Shown piece by piece: positions 17,171-27,693 of a DNA stretch of 52,452 bases. The stretch spans positions 98,198-150,649 of the forward strand of contig NZ_AOIJ01000061.1 in assembly GCF_000337175.1 (NCBI RefSeq). The letters run 5' to 3'. A model generated the notes under the pieces. That model was not told the DNA's origin and did no database searches. It saw nothing but the letters and a program-made list of their open reading frames with translations. The stretch comes from Natrinema gari JCM 14663 (GTDB taxonomy: Archaea > Halobacteriota > Halobacteria > Halobacteriales > Natrialbaceae). The first letter of the stretch is position 1; each line of letters opens with the position of its first letter. Position numbers and translations under genes: made by a program.

Positions 17171-18726
17171 GCATGCCCACCTCTCGAGCGGCCTGCCTCA
17201 ATGATAGCCGAGAGTCGGTCGGTTGGCCCGACTTCGAGGACGGTCACGTTATCTAACCGGGCAAGTTCTCGCCGGAATTCCTCAAATTCGACGTAGCGGT
17301 CATAGGCCTGCTCGATATCCGTCAGTCCATCCGGTTCGTAGAGGACCGAGGGTGCGAGCAAAACCAAGACCTCGTTTCCGCCTTCTCGTGCAAGCAAGAC
17401 CGTCTCGCGGAGCTCTGCTGGCCGTGAATCATCAGTACAGATAACAGTCCAAATGGAACCCTGTGCGTCCGTCACACTCTTGTGGACTGCGCCGTACAGT
17501 GGATCCTCGGCGATCCGTTCCTGATATCTTTGTCGATCGGAATAGAACGGACGCAGTGTCCGTGCAAACGTCTCATCCGTTCCTTCGAGGTCGGAGAACG
17601 ACCGCTGGGCGTCCGTTGGGGTGGTATTCCGTCGCAGAATCGAGCCGCTGTTGTTGCCTGCGTTGCCCGTTCTCGATTGTGTGTTCGAGGACCGCGACGC
17701 GACTGATTCAGTTGCGGTAGTTTTCGGTTGGTTCATCGTCGTAGTACCCAGCTGGTTAGAGACGGTCATCGTGGCGGGCGTGTCCGCCGCTGTTGTTGGC
17801 TCGAGAGCGAGCAGTCGACGGCGGATTGGCCTGTAATTGACGGTCGTCGATGCTAGTCCACGATAGTTGGTAATTCCACCATCGCCAACCGTCACAAGCC
17901 CGAGCGGATTGGTGAGTCGACGGGCGTTTCCTGCGATGACGAGGACCACCTCGCGGAGAGCTTCAAGTTTTGTTTCACTTTGTCGCCCCATCGCAAGTGA
18001 ACTTCGGTGGTCGACGACCAGCAGGGTCCGGCGGTCACTCTCGGCCTCGTACTCGCGGACGTACGGCGTCGTGTGCCGCGCCGTTGCTTTCCAATCGATC
18101 CGTTTCCCTGTATCGCCGGGGAGGTATTCGCGGAGTTCAACCGGCTCGATTCCCGTTCCGATTCGTCCAGATTCGTGAGGGCCGTACGACGCGGCAATCC
18201 GGTCACCACCCTCGCCGACATGAATCGACTGGGGACTGGGTGGTTCGACGGTCACTGTTGGTGTCGAACCAACCGTAATCGTCTCTCGGAACAGCCCATC
18301 TGTCGCCGTCACGGTCACTGCGTCGAACGTATGGCGACCGGCGACAGGCCACGTAACCGTCCGTGTTCGGTTTGCCTGTTCGATGGCTGACTCAAGTGAA
18401 AGCATAAACGGTCTAGTTGCGGTCGCTGTGACCGGTAGCCCAGCAGTGATCTCGAGTGTCAGTTCCGTCGTGGCTTCTCGCGTCGCGGTGAGCGTGACTG
18501 GGATCTCGTCTTCAGTCTGGACGGCCAGACGGGCAGGAGACTGCACGACCGACAGCGACTCCACTGCTCGCTCGAGGTCACGGGTGAAGCGATACTGGTA
18601 GGCCAGCAGCCACGCGCCGATGAGAGCCGACCCGACAAGCACGAGTGGACGTGCAAACACTACTGCGAGGATGGCGAGCACAACAGCGAGTGCAGCGGCC
18701 GTCCATCCCTGGCGCGTGGGATACAT
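17167..18726 (-). CDS. DUF58 domain membrane protein
   Basis: The protein has 519 residues. Two membrane helices lie at about 8-25 and 28-44. A beta-rich domain of about 55-165 follows, then the DUF58 signature REYLPGDTGKRIDW at 199-212. A VWA-like segment carries LLVVDHRSSLAMG just after it. The end has WTVICTDDSRPAELRE and VLVLLAPSVL. DUF58 proteins are the usual targets of MoxR chaperones. ATG 18726 is chosen because MYPTRQGWTAA directly precedes the first membrane helix; an in-frame ATG 210 bases upstream would add an uncharacteristic leader. It heads the minus-strand operon and is divergent from the 696-residue surface protein at 18900. Confidence 0.92.
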   Translation of the reverse strand: MYPTRQGWTAAALAVVLAILAVVFARPLVLVGSALIGAWLLAYQYRFTRDLERAVESLSVVQSPARLAVQTEDEIPVTLTATREATTELTLEITAGLPVTATATRPFMLSLESAIEQANRTRTVTWPVAGRHTFDAVTVTATDGLFRETITVGSTPTVTVEPPSPQSIHVGEGGDRIAASYGPHESGRIGTGIEPVELREYLPGDTGKRIDWKATARHTTPYVREYEAESDRRTLLVVDHRSSLAMGRQSETKLEALREVVLVIAGNARRLTNPLGLVTVGDGGITNYRGLASTTVNYRPIRRRLLALEPTTAADTPATMTVSNQLGTTTMNQPKTTATESVASRSSNTQSRTGNAGNNSGSILRRNTTPTDAQRSFSDLEGTDETFARTLRPFYSDRQRYQERIAEDPLYGAVHKSVTDAQGSIWTVICTDDSRPAELRETVLLAREGGNEVLVLLAPSVLYEPDGLTDIEQAYDRYVEFEEFRRELARLDNVTVLEVGPTDRLSAIIEAGRSRGGHA

Positions 18727-18899
18727 GTCTGGACAGATTTCCGTGACCGTGTTCAATGTACTGATTGCCAACAGGCGAGACGATCCGGAAACGAAGTGGA
18801 GGCGGAGATACGTGTCCCCCGGTGCGTGGACAGTCGGTTGTGGCGAGTATCGTCGCTCGAGAGAATACCTTATTGGGATGCACTGAAAACCCCGCAGAT

Positions 18900-20990
18900 G
18901 TGAATCCTGTCGGTAGTCGTTCGTTCGCCGTTGCACTCTTGATCACCGTCCTGGTGGTTACCAGTGGGATGGTCATGGCGAATCCGGCGAGTGCGGCGGA
19001 CAGCGATACCGGTCATCGCGTCACAGTCCAGCAAAACAACACCGATGAAAAGCGAAATGAGACGACCCCGCATCGGAATCCCGACACCTACTCCGAAGAC
19101 GGTGACCTCAATAGCGTCGAAGGGTGGCTGGCGGATCGGCTGTCGACCCAGCTCGGTGACGGGGCAATCCACCTGAGCGAGGGCGAATACGAACTCGCGA
19201 AAGACTCCGTCGGTGAGGACTATCACGAGCGGCTGGGGCAATACGTCGATGTCGCGGGCGAGACTGACGGTGAGGGTTACGAAGACGAATTCGAAGAAGC
19301 TGGCGAAAAGCAGTCTCGGTTCTCCGAGACCGTGCAGGAGTATCGGGAGACGAAAAACGAGTACGAAGCGGCCCGTGAGGCAGGAAATGAAGAGCGAGCA
19401 CGTGAGCGCGCACGTGAACTCGAGACACTCGCCAACGAGGTCGAGTCCCTCGGTGGCTCCGTTCGTGAGAGCTACGACAAGATCGAAAATCGGACGAATG
19501 CCGATCTTGCAGAGGCGAACACGGCAGTCAAGAACCTTACTGAAACGATCCAGACCGAACAGACAGCCGTTCGCGAACAGTCGTTTGTGGAAACAGAGCT
19601 GACGCTGACGCCCGAACGTGAGACGATCTCGTTCCATGACCCACTGGTCGCGGCGGGTGAACTACGAACAGCAAACGGAACTCCCATCGCGAACAAAGAG
19701 ATTAGACTCGGTGTCGGAACCCACACCGAGCGGGTCACAACGGATGCAGCGGGCACGTTCACGCTCGAGTATCGACCGACCGACGAACAACTATCGAGCG
19801 ACGAATTTACCGTCCAGTACGTGCCCAAGACACAATCGGTGTATCTGGGTGATGAGACCAACGTTAGTGTCTCGATCGAGCAGGCTGAACCGACCGTCGC
19901 CCTGAACGAGGTTAGTCGTGAGGTGTCGTACAGCGATGAGGCAGCCGTCGCCGGCGAGTTGACGGTTGATGGCATTCCCGTCGACGATGTTACCCTTGCT
20001 GTGGTCCTCGAGGAGGAGCAAATTGGAACGGTTACCGTCACGGACGGTGTATTCAACGGAACGGCGACGGTTCCAGCGTCGATCCCCGACGGAGAGGCTG
20101 AACTGGACGTCCGACTGCCGTTCGATGATCAGGCTCTCGCCGCGACGACTAATACAACGACTGTGATTGTCCGCGAGACCCAAAGCGAACTCTCAGTTGA
20201 GGGAGAGTTGGCTGACAATCAGGAGATAACGGTCAACGGGACGCTCAGCACTGGTGGTGGCGACGGTGTCGAAGGCCAAACCGTACGACTTCGAGTCGAT
20301 GGAACAGCCGTTGGCACCGTCACGACTGGGGCCGGTGGGTCGTTCGGAGGGACGGTTTCGATTCCGGATTCAGTTAGCGGGAATGATGTGACGGTTACGA
20401 CGGTCTACGAGGGACGTAACACTAATCTCGCACCAGCGACCGCTGAAACGGTCGTTATGATCGGCGAGGCGGGAGCGCAGTTGCCGACATCAATCTGGCT
20501 CGCTGGCGGCTTTCTCGTGCTAATCGCAGCCGGTCTTGGTTTCTGGTGGTACCGTCGTTCCGTGGTAGCGTCCACATCGGACAGTCCAGCAGGTAACCGA
20601 CAGTCGACATTGGACGGGACAACCGCCGCTGAGAAGCCGGCGGACCCGTCGCCTGAGACCGTCACACCACTGCTCGAACGAGCACATGAGCAGCTCACAA
20701 ACGGACGATCTGACGACGCGACACGAACGAGCTATGCAGCCGTTCGCCGGGCACTGGCAGCACAAATCGATACACAGGATGCGATGACACATTGGGAATT
20801 TTATCGAACCTATCGCAACGAAGGGTCGACAGACGCCGAATTGCTCCAGGAGATCACGCAAGGATACGAACGTGCCGCATTCGGTCGCGAGAGTGTTTCG
20901 ACAGACGAGGCGTCGGGTATTCTCGAGCGAGCACGGACGTTGTGTGGCAGCAACGAGTCGACGAGTGATAGCGCGCTTGCCGACGACTAA
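18900..20990 (+). CDS. large exported Ig-like/coiled-coil membrane protein of the MoxR cluster
   Basis: The protein has 696 residues if GTG 18900 is used, which places a signal peptide (FAVALLITVLVVTSGMVMA, then ANPASAA) at the very N-terminus. Residues 75-220 are helical and charged, with a coiled coil around ERARERARELETLANEVESL. Three or four Ig-like or carboxypeptidase-regulatory-like sheets follow (about 235-520); the phrases GELRTANGTPIANKEIRLG and GTLSTGGGDGVEGQTVRLR are two of them. A membrane helix near 525-550 ends in WWYRRS. The cytosolic tail has a DUF4129-like helical motif, AHEQLTNGRSDDATRTSYAA and AFGRESVS. DUF4129 tails occur in MoxR/DUF58 clusters, which supports membership in this system. 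Confidence 0.85.
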   Translation: MNPVGSRSFAVALLITVLVVTSGMVMANPASAADSDTGHRVTVQQNNTDEKRNETTPHRNPDTYSEDGDLNSVEGWLADRLSTQLGDGAIHLSEGEYELAKDSVGEDYHERLGQYVDVAGETDGEGYEDEFEEAGEKQSRFSETVQEYRETKNEYEAAREAGNEERARERARELETLANEVESLGGSVRESYDKIENRTNADLAEANTAVKNLTETIQTEQTAVREQSFVETELTLTPERETISFHDPLVAAGELRTANGTPIANKEIRLGVGTHTERVTTDAAGTFTLEYRPTDEQLSSDEFTVQYVPKTQSVYLGDETNVSVSIEQAEPTVALNEVSREVSYSDEAAVAGELTVDGIPVDDVTLAVVLEEEQIGTVTVTDGVFNGTATVPASIPDGEAELDVRLPFDDQALAATTNTTTVIVRETQSELSVEGELADNQEITVNGTLSTGGGDGVEGQTVRLRVDGTAVGTVTTGAGGSFGGTVSIPDSVSGNDVTVTTVYEGRNTNLAPATAETVVMIGEAGAQLPTSIWLAGGFLVLIAAGLGFWWYRRSVVASTSDSPAGNRQSTLDGTTAAEKPADPSPETVTPLLERAHEQLTNGRSDDATRTSYAAVRRALAAQIDTQDAMTHWEFYRTYRNEGSTDAELLQEITQGYERAAFGRESVSTDEASGILERARTLCGSNESTSDSALADD

Positions 20991-21164
20991 CGAACTGCTC
21001 GCAGCATCTCTGTTCAGTTACTGACCCTCTCGAGTAGCACTGTTGACGGAGACACCAACTGTGGGATCATAAGAGATGGGACATATTTCAATGGGATACT
21101 GTTGACGGCGCTCGCGCATACCTTTCGGTTTGTTTTTACCCCTGTTATCAATACTATGGGTTGA

Positions 21165-22280
21165 ATGGTCGCGTTCCGATCGTTGTGGCTGTTGCTCCCA
21201 CGGCGAGTCAGACAACTACCTGCTGATCTTGCTGCTGTGGTGGCGCTCGTTATTGCAACTAACATTGCTGTACTGGTTCCTGTAATTCGGGAGACGCCAC
21301 TCCGGGTTCCGATCGGTCTCGCGTTCGTTCTCTTTGTTCCTGGATATGCGTTTATCGCCGCGCTGTTTCCCGAGGCCGACGAGACGCCTGCGTCGGCCAC
21401 CGAATCGACACCACCAGACGGCCGGACGATAGTCGACGACTCGGATCCGGATGGATGGGACGACTCGATCCCCTCGCGGCCGGGAATCGATGGCATTGAG
21501 CGCGTAGCACTCTCGTTCGGCCTCAGTATTGCAATTGTGCCTCTGATCGGCCTCGTGTTGAATTTCACACCTTGGGGAATTCGTCTAGTCCCGATCGTAG
21601 TGTCGGTCAGCGTCTTCACGCTCGGTTCGACAGTCGTGGCAGCAGAACGCCGACGGGAACTGCCGGTCGACGAGCGGTTTCAGGTCCCCTACCGAGAGTG
21701 GTACATTGCTGGACGCACAGAGTTGCTCGAACCGGATACGCGTGCAGATGCTGCACTGAATGTTCTGCTGGCAATATCCGTCGTGCTCGCGGTCGGGAGC
21801 GTGGGGTATGCGGTGATGGGTCCGGCCGATGGCGAGCAATTCTCGGCGATCTATCTGTTAACGGAGGACGATGACGGTGAATTAGTCGCTGACGATTATC
21901 CGACCGAGTTCATCCAGGGGGAGAGCCAAGAGTTGATCGTCGGGATCGACAACCACGAACATAAAACGACGGAGTACACGGTGGTTGTCCTCGAGCAGGA
22001 TGTCGAGGTAGTTGAGAACGAGACAGCTACCAGTGACGGTGACACTAATACGACGGTTAACAAAACAGTCGTTCGGGACCAGCGCGAACTCGATCGATTT
22101 AGCACCACGATTGCACACAACGAGAGTTGGACCCACGAGTACACGCTCGAGCCGACGATGACCGGTGAGAGCCAGCGGATCGTCTGGCTACTCTTCCCTG
22201 ATGGCGACGTACCAGCCGAGCCCGCGATGGGCGATACGGAGTACGCTGTTCACCTCTGGGTTAGCGTGTCCGACTCGTGA
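21165..22280 (+). CDS. DUF1616 family membrane protein
   Basis: The protein has 371 residues. Four membrane helices lie in the first 220 residues: about 20-40, 46-68, 112-132 and 137-155, with another near 205-225. RVPIGLAFVLFVPGYAFIAALFP is the DUF1616 signature: a helix with LFVPGY. The C-terminal 130 residues form an extracytoplasmic beta-sandwich with QELIVGIDNHEHKTTEYTVV and paired strands rich in Glu and Thr. DUF1616 proteins are common in haloarchaea near surface-glycan or S-layer genes. Function is unproven. Confidence 0.9.
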   Translation: MVAFRSLWLLLPRRVRQLPADLAAVVALVIATNIAVLVPVIRETPLRVPIGLAFVLFVPGYAFIAALFPEADETPASATESTPPDGRTIVDDSDPDGWDDSIPSRPGIDGIERVALSFGLSIAIVPLIGLVLNFTPWGIRLVPIVVSVSVFTLGSTVVAAERRRELPVDERFQVPYREWYIAGRTELLEPDTRADAALNVLLAISVVLAVGSVGYAVMGPADGEQFSAIYLLTEDDDGELVADDYPTEFIQGESQELIVGIDNHEHKTTEYTVVVLEQDVEVVENETATSDGDTNTTVNKTVVRDQRELDRFSTTIAHNESWTHEYTLEPTMTGESQRIVWLLFPDGDVPAEPAMGDTEYAVHLWVSVSDS

Positions 22281-22483
22281 ACGCGCGGGTCTCACTAGCT
22301 AACTGTCTTTTTCGAACTCTTCTTCTCGGGCAACACTACTCGCTCTAAAAGGGGATGATCACGGAGCGAGACGACGCGACAACGGCGTCGGTATCGACGA
22401 TGTTTTCGGAAGTGACATCAAGTGAAGACAATCCCCACAATCGTCGATACGGGATATACTGGAGTGCTGGCGAATAATGTAGT

Positions 22484-23740
22484 TTAATTAAATAATTCCA
22501 GTGGAGGTGTGCGACTAATCCGCCAACCAGCAGTAGCTGCAGCAATCGTTCCAACGATCACGGCGATTCCGAGACCGCTTCCGTAAATCCACGGTGCAGT
22601 TTGGAGAAGGCCTTCAAACCCGACAACCGCCTCTGCAAGTCGGTTGAAAACACTAACAGCAGGCAGCGTGAGTAGTATTCCAATTCCTCCTCCAACGAAC
22701 CCGATGATGAGCCCCTGTCCGATCACAGTTGAAACAAGGAGTGATCGTGAGATCCCTTGAGCCGTGAGAGCTGCAAACGTTTGGCGTTGTTGGTGAATGA
22801 CAAGCGAAAGCAGTGATATCGTTAGTGCGATGCCAGACCCGATCGCTAACAAGACGAGTGCCCCTGCAGCTGCCAGTAGCAGCACTTGTTCTTGTAAGAC
22901 AGCGGATAGCTGTTCTTGATTCGTTCGAATTTCGTATTCAGGGTACGATTGTTCCAGGTCCTGCTGAACCGTACTGACGCTTGCACCGTCCTCGACAGTG
23001 ATTGTGATGAACGTCGCTGGCTCAGTTTGAGTCGTACCCGTGACTTGGTGCAGTTCACTGAGTGGCATCGTTACCGTTGGCGTTCCAAGCATTCGCTCGA
23101 AAGTTGGTGAAATCCCGACGATTGTGAACTGATTTTCCCTCGCAGCAGCCAGTGATCCGCCAATATTGACTGTCTCTCCAATAGAAACGTTTAGCGTCTC
23201 AGCTGTTTCTTTATCAATCACCACCTCTCGAGTCATCTCTCCCTCATATGTCCCATTCGCGTAATGGGGGTCTCCCTGAATTCCCTTTCCCTCTGTCATT
23301 TGAACGACTGGGCCTCCCTGTGGGACACCTGTTGCGACGAACGTATGGAATTCGGCACTACGATTCGTACTCACATATACGGTATCGAACGCTAATGGGA
23401 AAGCATGTCTGACGCCCTCATGTGCGTTCATTTCGGCGGAGAGATTTCGAGAGTTGTACAACGTGTTTTCGAACCCACCGCCGCCTGCAGACGTTATTCG
23501 GGTTTCACCTGACGTGACCCATAGGTCACGATCAGCAGCATCAAATCCTTGCTGGCCGGTTTCAAGAACTCCAATTCCTGCACTGGCAAGTAACGTCATT
23601 GAGAGGACCGCTAATGCGACACCGATGATCGCCAACGTAAGTCGGAGTTTGTGTTGTCGGAATTGAGCAACAGTGAGACTCCCCGCAGCACGCAGGCGAA
23701 TAACGCCTCGACTCACCCAACTGTAAAGTCGTCTAAACAC
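22484..23740 (-). CDS. FtsX/MacB-type ABC transporter permease 2
   Basis: The protein has 418 residues and starts with GTG, overlapping the TAG of the upstream permease by one base. The first helix lies at about 33-55 (LRLTLAIIGVALAVLSMTLL). An exported MacB-PCD-like domain of about 220 residues follows. Three C-terminal helices lie at about 284-312, 333-360 and 382-405. This is the FtsX topology of LolCDE and MacB systems, which extract or move lipoproteins and other surface material rather than import nutrients. It is paired with a second permease and an ATPase. Confidence 0.9.
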   Translation of the reverse strand: MFRRLYSWVSRGVIRLRAAGSLTVAQFRQHKLRLTLAIIGVALAVLSMTLLASAGIGVLETGQQGFDAADRDLWVTSGETRITSAGGGGFENTLYNSRNLSAEMNAHEGVRHAFPLAFDTVYVSTNRSAEFHTFVATGVPQGGPVVQMTEGKGIQGDPHYANGTYEGEMTREVVIDKETAETLNVSIGETVNIGGSLAAARENQFTIVGISPTFERMLGTPTVTMPLSELHQVTGTTQTEPATFITITVEDGASVSTVQQDLEQSYPEYEIRTNQEQLSAVLQEQVLLLAAAGALVLLAIGSGIALTISLLSLVIHQQRQTFAALTAQGISRSLLVSTVIGQGLIIGFVGGGIGILLTLPAVSVFNRLAEAVVGFEGLLQTAPWIYGSGLGIAVIVGTIAAATAGWRISRTPPLELFN

Positions 23741-24954
23741 TACGGCACACCTCCTGAAACACGGCGAGCTGTCAGTAACAGGACTGGCAGTGAGAGTAGG
23801 CCCACTACCAGTGCGACACCGATTCCATAGATAATGAAGACGGGATGTGAGGTCGCTATCGGCTCAGTCGTTATTGTTCGGACTGCAACAATATTTATCA
23901 ATCGGATCCCTGCTAGACCACCAATAGTTCCGATCATCCCACCAAGTCCCGTCAGTACAACGGTCTGTGTTCCTACAAGCTGTAACTGACTTCTGACCGA
24001 GAGCCCCATTGCAGAGAGAACCGCTAATTGCTGCTGATCTGCAACGATCTCAAGCCCTGCTGTTGTGACAACAAACAGCGTCCCGATAGAGAGCGATACC
24101 ACAAGTGCAGTAAACGCGAGTGCCAATGACAGATCCGATTCAGCCACTTTATTTGCCGTCAGTTCACCACGTGTTTGGACAGATGACCGTGGATAAACCC
24201 CTTCGAGCTTATTTTTCATGGCTGGCGAGTTCGTACTGACAACGAATTGATCCGCTTGGTCATATTCCGCAGCGCCAGTTATCCTTTGTAACTCGCTTAG
24301 CTGGACAAGTGCTGTCGGCATATCGCCTGTCGAACTCGACTGGTTATCGATAGCCGTAACCGTGAACGTATTGTTTCCCGCAACTGTGACTGCGTCTCCT
24401 GATGCGGCGGTAAGAATGTCTGCTGCACTCTCTGAAAGTACCACCTCTCCTGTCCACTTACCGTTGTACTCACCAGTCACGTAGTAGGGATCCTGTGGTG
24501 TAAGCAGGTCAGAGTTGACTCCAACAACGCGATCTAGTTCGGGCGTATTTATAATTCCAACAACAAGGACATACTCAGCCGTGTTGCTTGATTCGATTCG
24601 GAGAACTTGAGCTAATACTGGTGTCGTTGCATCTACTCCATCGTAGTGACGGATACGATCGTTCGTCTCATGGACCGAGCTAAACTGTATATTATCGGTT
24701 GCGATTAACGGTGATTCTGGACTGTCTGTCTCAGGAACGATCCAATAATCAATATCATCGTCATAGACGGTGGTACTCGTTGCGAGGCCGACACCAAGTC
24801 CAGTGATCATAATCAGTAGCGCGATAGCAACGGCAACACCGAGAACACTAAACCGACTCCGTTGCTTCGCTGTATCGGTTGCACGTGATGCTGTACGACG
24901 AATCCCGACAGCAATTAGCCCAATCCACTGGGTAAGTAATTGCCGAATTTTCAT
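23740..24954 (-). CDS. FtsX/MacB-type ABC transporter permease 1
   Basis: The protein has 404 residues with the same layout as the next gene: one N-terminal helix at about 35-58, an exported MacB-PCD-like domain, and three C-terminal helices (about 275-300, 320-345, 370-393). VLSAMGLSVRSQLQLVGTQ between helices two and three is the FtsX signature loop. ATG overlaps the stop of the ATPase gene by four bases. The two permeases presumably form a heterodimer. Confidence 0.9.
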   Translation of the reverse strand: MKIRQLLTQWIGLIAVGIRRTASRATDTAKQRSRFSVLGVAVAIALLIMITGLGVGLATSTTVYDDDIDYWIVPETDSPESPLIATDNIQFSSVHETNDRIRHYDGVDATTPVLAQVLRIESSNTAEYVLVVGIINTPELDRVVGVNSDLLTPQDPYYVTGEYNGKWTGEVVLSESAADILTAASGDAVTVAGNNTFTVTAIDNQSSSTGDMPTALVQLSELQRITGAAEYDQADQFVVSTNSPAMKNKLEGVYPRSSVQTRGELTANKVAESDLSLALAFTALVVSLSIGTLFVVTTAGLEIVADQQQLAVLSAMGLSVRSQLQLVGTQTVVLTGLGGMIGTIGGLAGIRLINIVAVRTITTEPIATSHPVFIIYGIGVALVVGLLSLPVLLLTARRVSGGVP

Positions 24955-25724
24955 CGATTGACTTCTTGTGTTTGGCGAGTAGTGATCGCGCCGTCTCGAA
25001 GCCGAATTACCCGATCACAGATTTCGAGCGTCTCCTGATCGTGTGATGCAAGAACGATCGTTCGATTCTCAGCAACCTGTTTGAACTCCTCGAGTATCTT
25101 TTGTCCAGTTGCCGTGTCTAGTTCGCCGGTTGGTTCGTCAGCGATCACGAGTGCTGGATCCGTGATAAGCGCACGGGCGATTGCAACGCGTTGTTGTTCT
25201 CCACCGCTGAGTTCACCGGGTCGATGCGTGATCCGATCTCCGAGTCCGATTCGCTCAAGTAATTCCGTGGCCCGCTTTCGGCGTTCGCGTTTGGGAACCC
25301 CGAGTTCAACGAGTGGAAGCGCAACATTTGCACGAGCAGAGAGCGAATCGAGTAGATGGAACCGCTGGAACACGATCCCAATATTCTCGAGTCGATGCCG
25401 GGTTCGTTCACGAGCGGACAGTGCTGCAAGATCGGTCTCACGAAACGAAACTGTCCCTGCAGTCGGCTGTTCTAATCCGGATAAGAGATGCAACAGTGTC
25501 GATTTCCCACTCCCACTTGACCCTGCGAGACCAACAATTTCGCCGGGAGCGATCTCGAGTGAGACTGAGTCAACTGCATGGACTGCCGGTGGCTCCGATC
25601 GGCCTACTATTCGACCAATCAATCCTGGTTCCGACCCTCGCTTGTAGACTTTTGTCACGTCCCTCGCTGTGACGATCGGTGAAGAAGAATCACTGTCGAC
25701 GCTTGCGGTAGCGGCCCCGGCCAT
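24951..25724 (-). CDS. ABC transporter ATP-binding protein (LolD/MacB type)
   Basis: The protein has 257 residues. Walker A GSSGSGKST is at 68-76, the Q-loop NIGIVFQRFHLLD follows, then signature LSGGEQQRVAIARAL, Walker B LVIADEPTGELD and the H-loop VLASHDQ. DEPTGELD and the Q-loop FHLLD are typical of the LolD/MacB branch. It heads a three-gene operon with overlapping starts and stops. The first 25 residues are a haloarchaeal extension. AT-rich sequence at about 25,740-25,765 may be its promoter. Confidence 0.95.
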   Translation of the reverse strand: MAGAATASVDSDSSSPIVTARDVTKVYKRGSEPGLIGRIVGRSEPPAVHAVDSVSLEIAPGEIVGLAGSSGSGKSTLLHLLSGLEQPTAGTVSFRETDLAALSARERTRHRLENIGIVFQRFHLLDSLSARANVALPLVELGVPKRERRKRATELLERIGLGDRITHRPGELSGGEQQRVAIARALITDPALVIADEPTGELDTATGQKILEEFKQVAENRTIVLASHDQETLEICDRVIRLRDGAITTRQTQEVNR

Positions 25725-25821
25725 ACAGGTGAGAGATCTCTATAGCAAATTAACAGTTCCGTTATCGTGAGTAAGTGGACTCTCGGTTTACTTTTGCGGA
25801 AAGAAAACCGTGCGCTGTGAG

Positions 25822-27537
25822 TTAGGTTTGTCGGCGAGACAAGAGCAATGCAACTGATAAGAGGGCAGCAATAGCGACGCCCACACCAAATCCGGGGATG
25901 GGGAAGCCGCCGTCATCCTCTGGCTCGTCAGGCTGATCGGGACCGTCGGGTTCAGTTTCCGTATCTTTTTCAACAGTTAGGGTCGCTGTTGCAGTATCAG
26001 TCTCACCGGCTTCAGTTCTGACCGTGAGTTCGACTGGGTATTCGCCAGGCTCGTTGAATGTCCTGGTAACGGTTTTCCCTTCAAACGTCCCGTTATTTAT
26101 TTTCCACTCGTAATCGACGCTGTCCTGGGTTTCATCTGTCGACTTCGTAGCCGAGAAAGTAACTGTCTCGTTGACTGTGGCCGGGTTAGGATCAATGGCA
26201 ATCGCAGCGTTTGGCTGCTGCTGCTCGGACTCGTTCCCGTCGGAAGTATCCCCATCAGGTTCATCGACGAAACCACCGTCGCCACCGCCACCACCGCCAC
26301 CATCGTCATCGCCGCTGGTATAGTCTTCAATCGTCACCGTGCCGGTGTTCACTTGGAATGCATCACTCGAGGACCCGGTTGCGATGTGGACCCAGCGGTA
26401 GTCACCTTCCGTCCAATTCTGATACGTTTCTACGGTAACAGCTGTTTCAGGACTCGCTTTCACTGCAGTGGTAGAGGCATTGAGCGTTGTTTCTCCGGTA
26501 ACGTCTGTTTCGATCCCATCGACGTTGCCTTCGTTTGCGATGAAACTCACAACATCTCCGAACTGAGTTAAGCCTGTCCCGGTCTGCTCTCCGATTCTTT
26601 GGTTGAATACCGAGACGTTATCTTCGATGTTTTGTATCCCGTTGAACTCCTTAATTTCGTGCTTGATAGTCACGTTCTCACCGGAAAGGTCTGTACTTAG
26701 CTGTTCGGAGATGTTGACGGTCATCTGACTCGTGGTGAATGTGGACTTGTCATAGACGGCAACAGCGTGTGACGTGTCGCCCTCTAACTCGGTCGCATTG
26801 ACATCAAAGGTCACCTCATCACTAGGTTCTGGCGACGTAGGCGAGACTGTGACATCCGATGGGGAATCCTGCGCAGCGAGTTGTTCGACACCGAGAACTG
26901 TTGTCTCACCACTGATTTCGAGATCGCCGTTAGACGTGCTAAGATTACCGCCTGTTGCAAGCACGTACACGTAGTGTCCGGGTTTGTCCGGCGTGACGGT
27001 TAGCTCTTGATCTCCGCTCAGAGTGATGCGCTTGTCGGTAAATGAAGCGTTCTGGTTGAGATTATCGATGTTTTCGTTCGAGAGTTCACTAAGAAGTTCG
27101 CGGCCAGTCGTCGGTGTCGCACTCGCTTCTTCCTCGAGATGCGCAGTCAGAAGTTGCGCATCGTCGGTCGGGATATTACTCGTATCAACGCCGTCTCCGA
27201 AGGAAAGTGTTACCTCATTCCCAGTCTGGAAGACAGCAAGTGTAGGACGATTTAGATCACCTGACGATACGTCACCACGTGGGGTCTGTGCATCAAGCAC
27301 GAGATTGTCGACGGTTACTGCACCGCTCGCACTCGAATCCGTCCGTAGCGAGAGTACTGACCGATCCCAGACACTCATATTCTCGGTGACATCGACGTAT
27401 GAGTCGTCCGTCCCGTCGCTCGCTGCTAGCGAGTGGGCTGGTGTAGCTGTCCCACTTGTGGCTCCCACAACCCCTGCGATCGGGCTGAGAAGGATCACGG
27501 CACTGAACAATAGTGTGATGACTGGCCGACGTTTCAT
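25822..27537 (-). CDS. secreted PKD-domain protein with PGF-CTERM anchor
   Basis: The protein has 571 residues. A Sec signal peptide ends near residue 26 (SPIAGVVGA). A beta-rich region follows to about 410, then a linker with a run of seven glycines. The PKD domain of about 445-520 has VNETVTFSATKSTDETQD, VDYEWKINNGTF and FNEPGEYPVELTV. An acidic Pro/Asp/Glu linker leads to PIPGFGVGVAIAALLSVALL and RRQT, a full PGF-CTERM signal for archaeosortase processing. Several N-X-S/T sites suggest glycosylation. It lies downstream of the ABC operon on the same strand, 97 bases away from the ATPase gene start, so it is separate and upstream in transcription order. Confidence 0.88.
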   Translation of the reverse strand: MKRRPVITLLFSAVILLSPIAGVVGATSGTATPAHSLAASDGTDDSYVDVTENMSVWDRSVLSLRTDSSASGAVTVDNLVLDAQTPRGDVSSGDLNRPTLAVFQTGNEVTLSFGDGVDTSNIPTDDAQLLTAHLEEEASATPTTGRELLSELSNENIDNLNQNASFTDKRITLSGDQELTVTPDKPGHYVYVLATGGNLSTSNGDLEISGETTVLGVEQLAAQDSPSDVTVSPTSPEPSDEVTFDVNATELEGDTSHAVAVYDKSTFTTSQMTVNISEQLSTDLSGENVTIKHEIKEFNGIQNIEDNVSVFNQRIGEQTGTGLTQFGDVVSFIANEGNVDGIETDVTGETTLNASTTAVKASPETAVTVETYQNWTEGDYRWVHIATGSSSDAFQVNTGTVTIEDYTSGDDDGGGGGGGDGGFVDEPDGDTSDGNESEQQQPNAAIAIDPNPATVNETVTFSATKSTDETQDSVDYEWKINNGTFEGKTVTRTFNEPGEYPVELTVRTEAGETDTATATLTVEKDTETEPDGPDQPDEPEDDGGFPIPGFGVGVAIAALLSVALLLSRRQT

Positions 27538-27693
27538 ATCTTGTGAAGATAAACTCCACCGCTTTAACTCTTTTCAGGAGAACGTTCTCTTCTTCAGGTG
27601 TCACCGTACGGTACGGCACAGCTGAGTATGCGTGGGTACTCCGATTGACCTTCCCCGTGACCTGAAGACACAGATCTGTGCTGTCAGACCTTG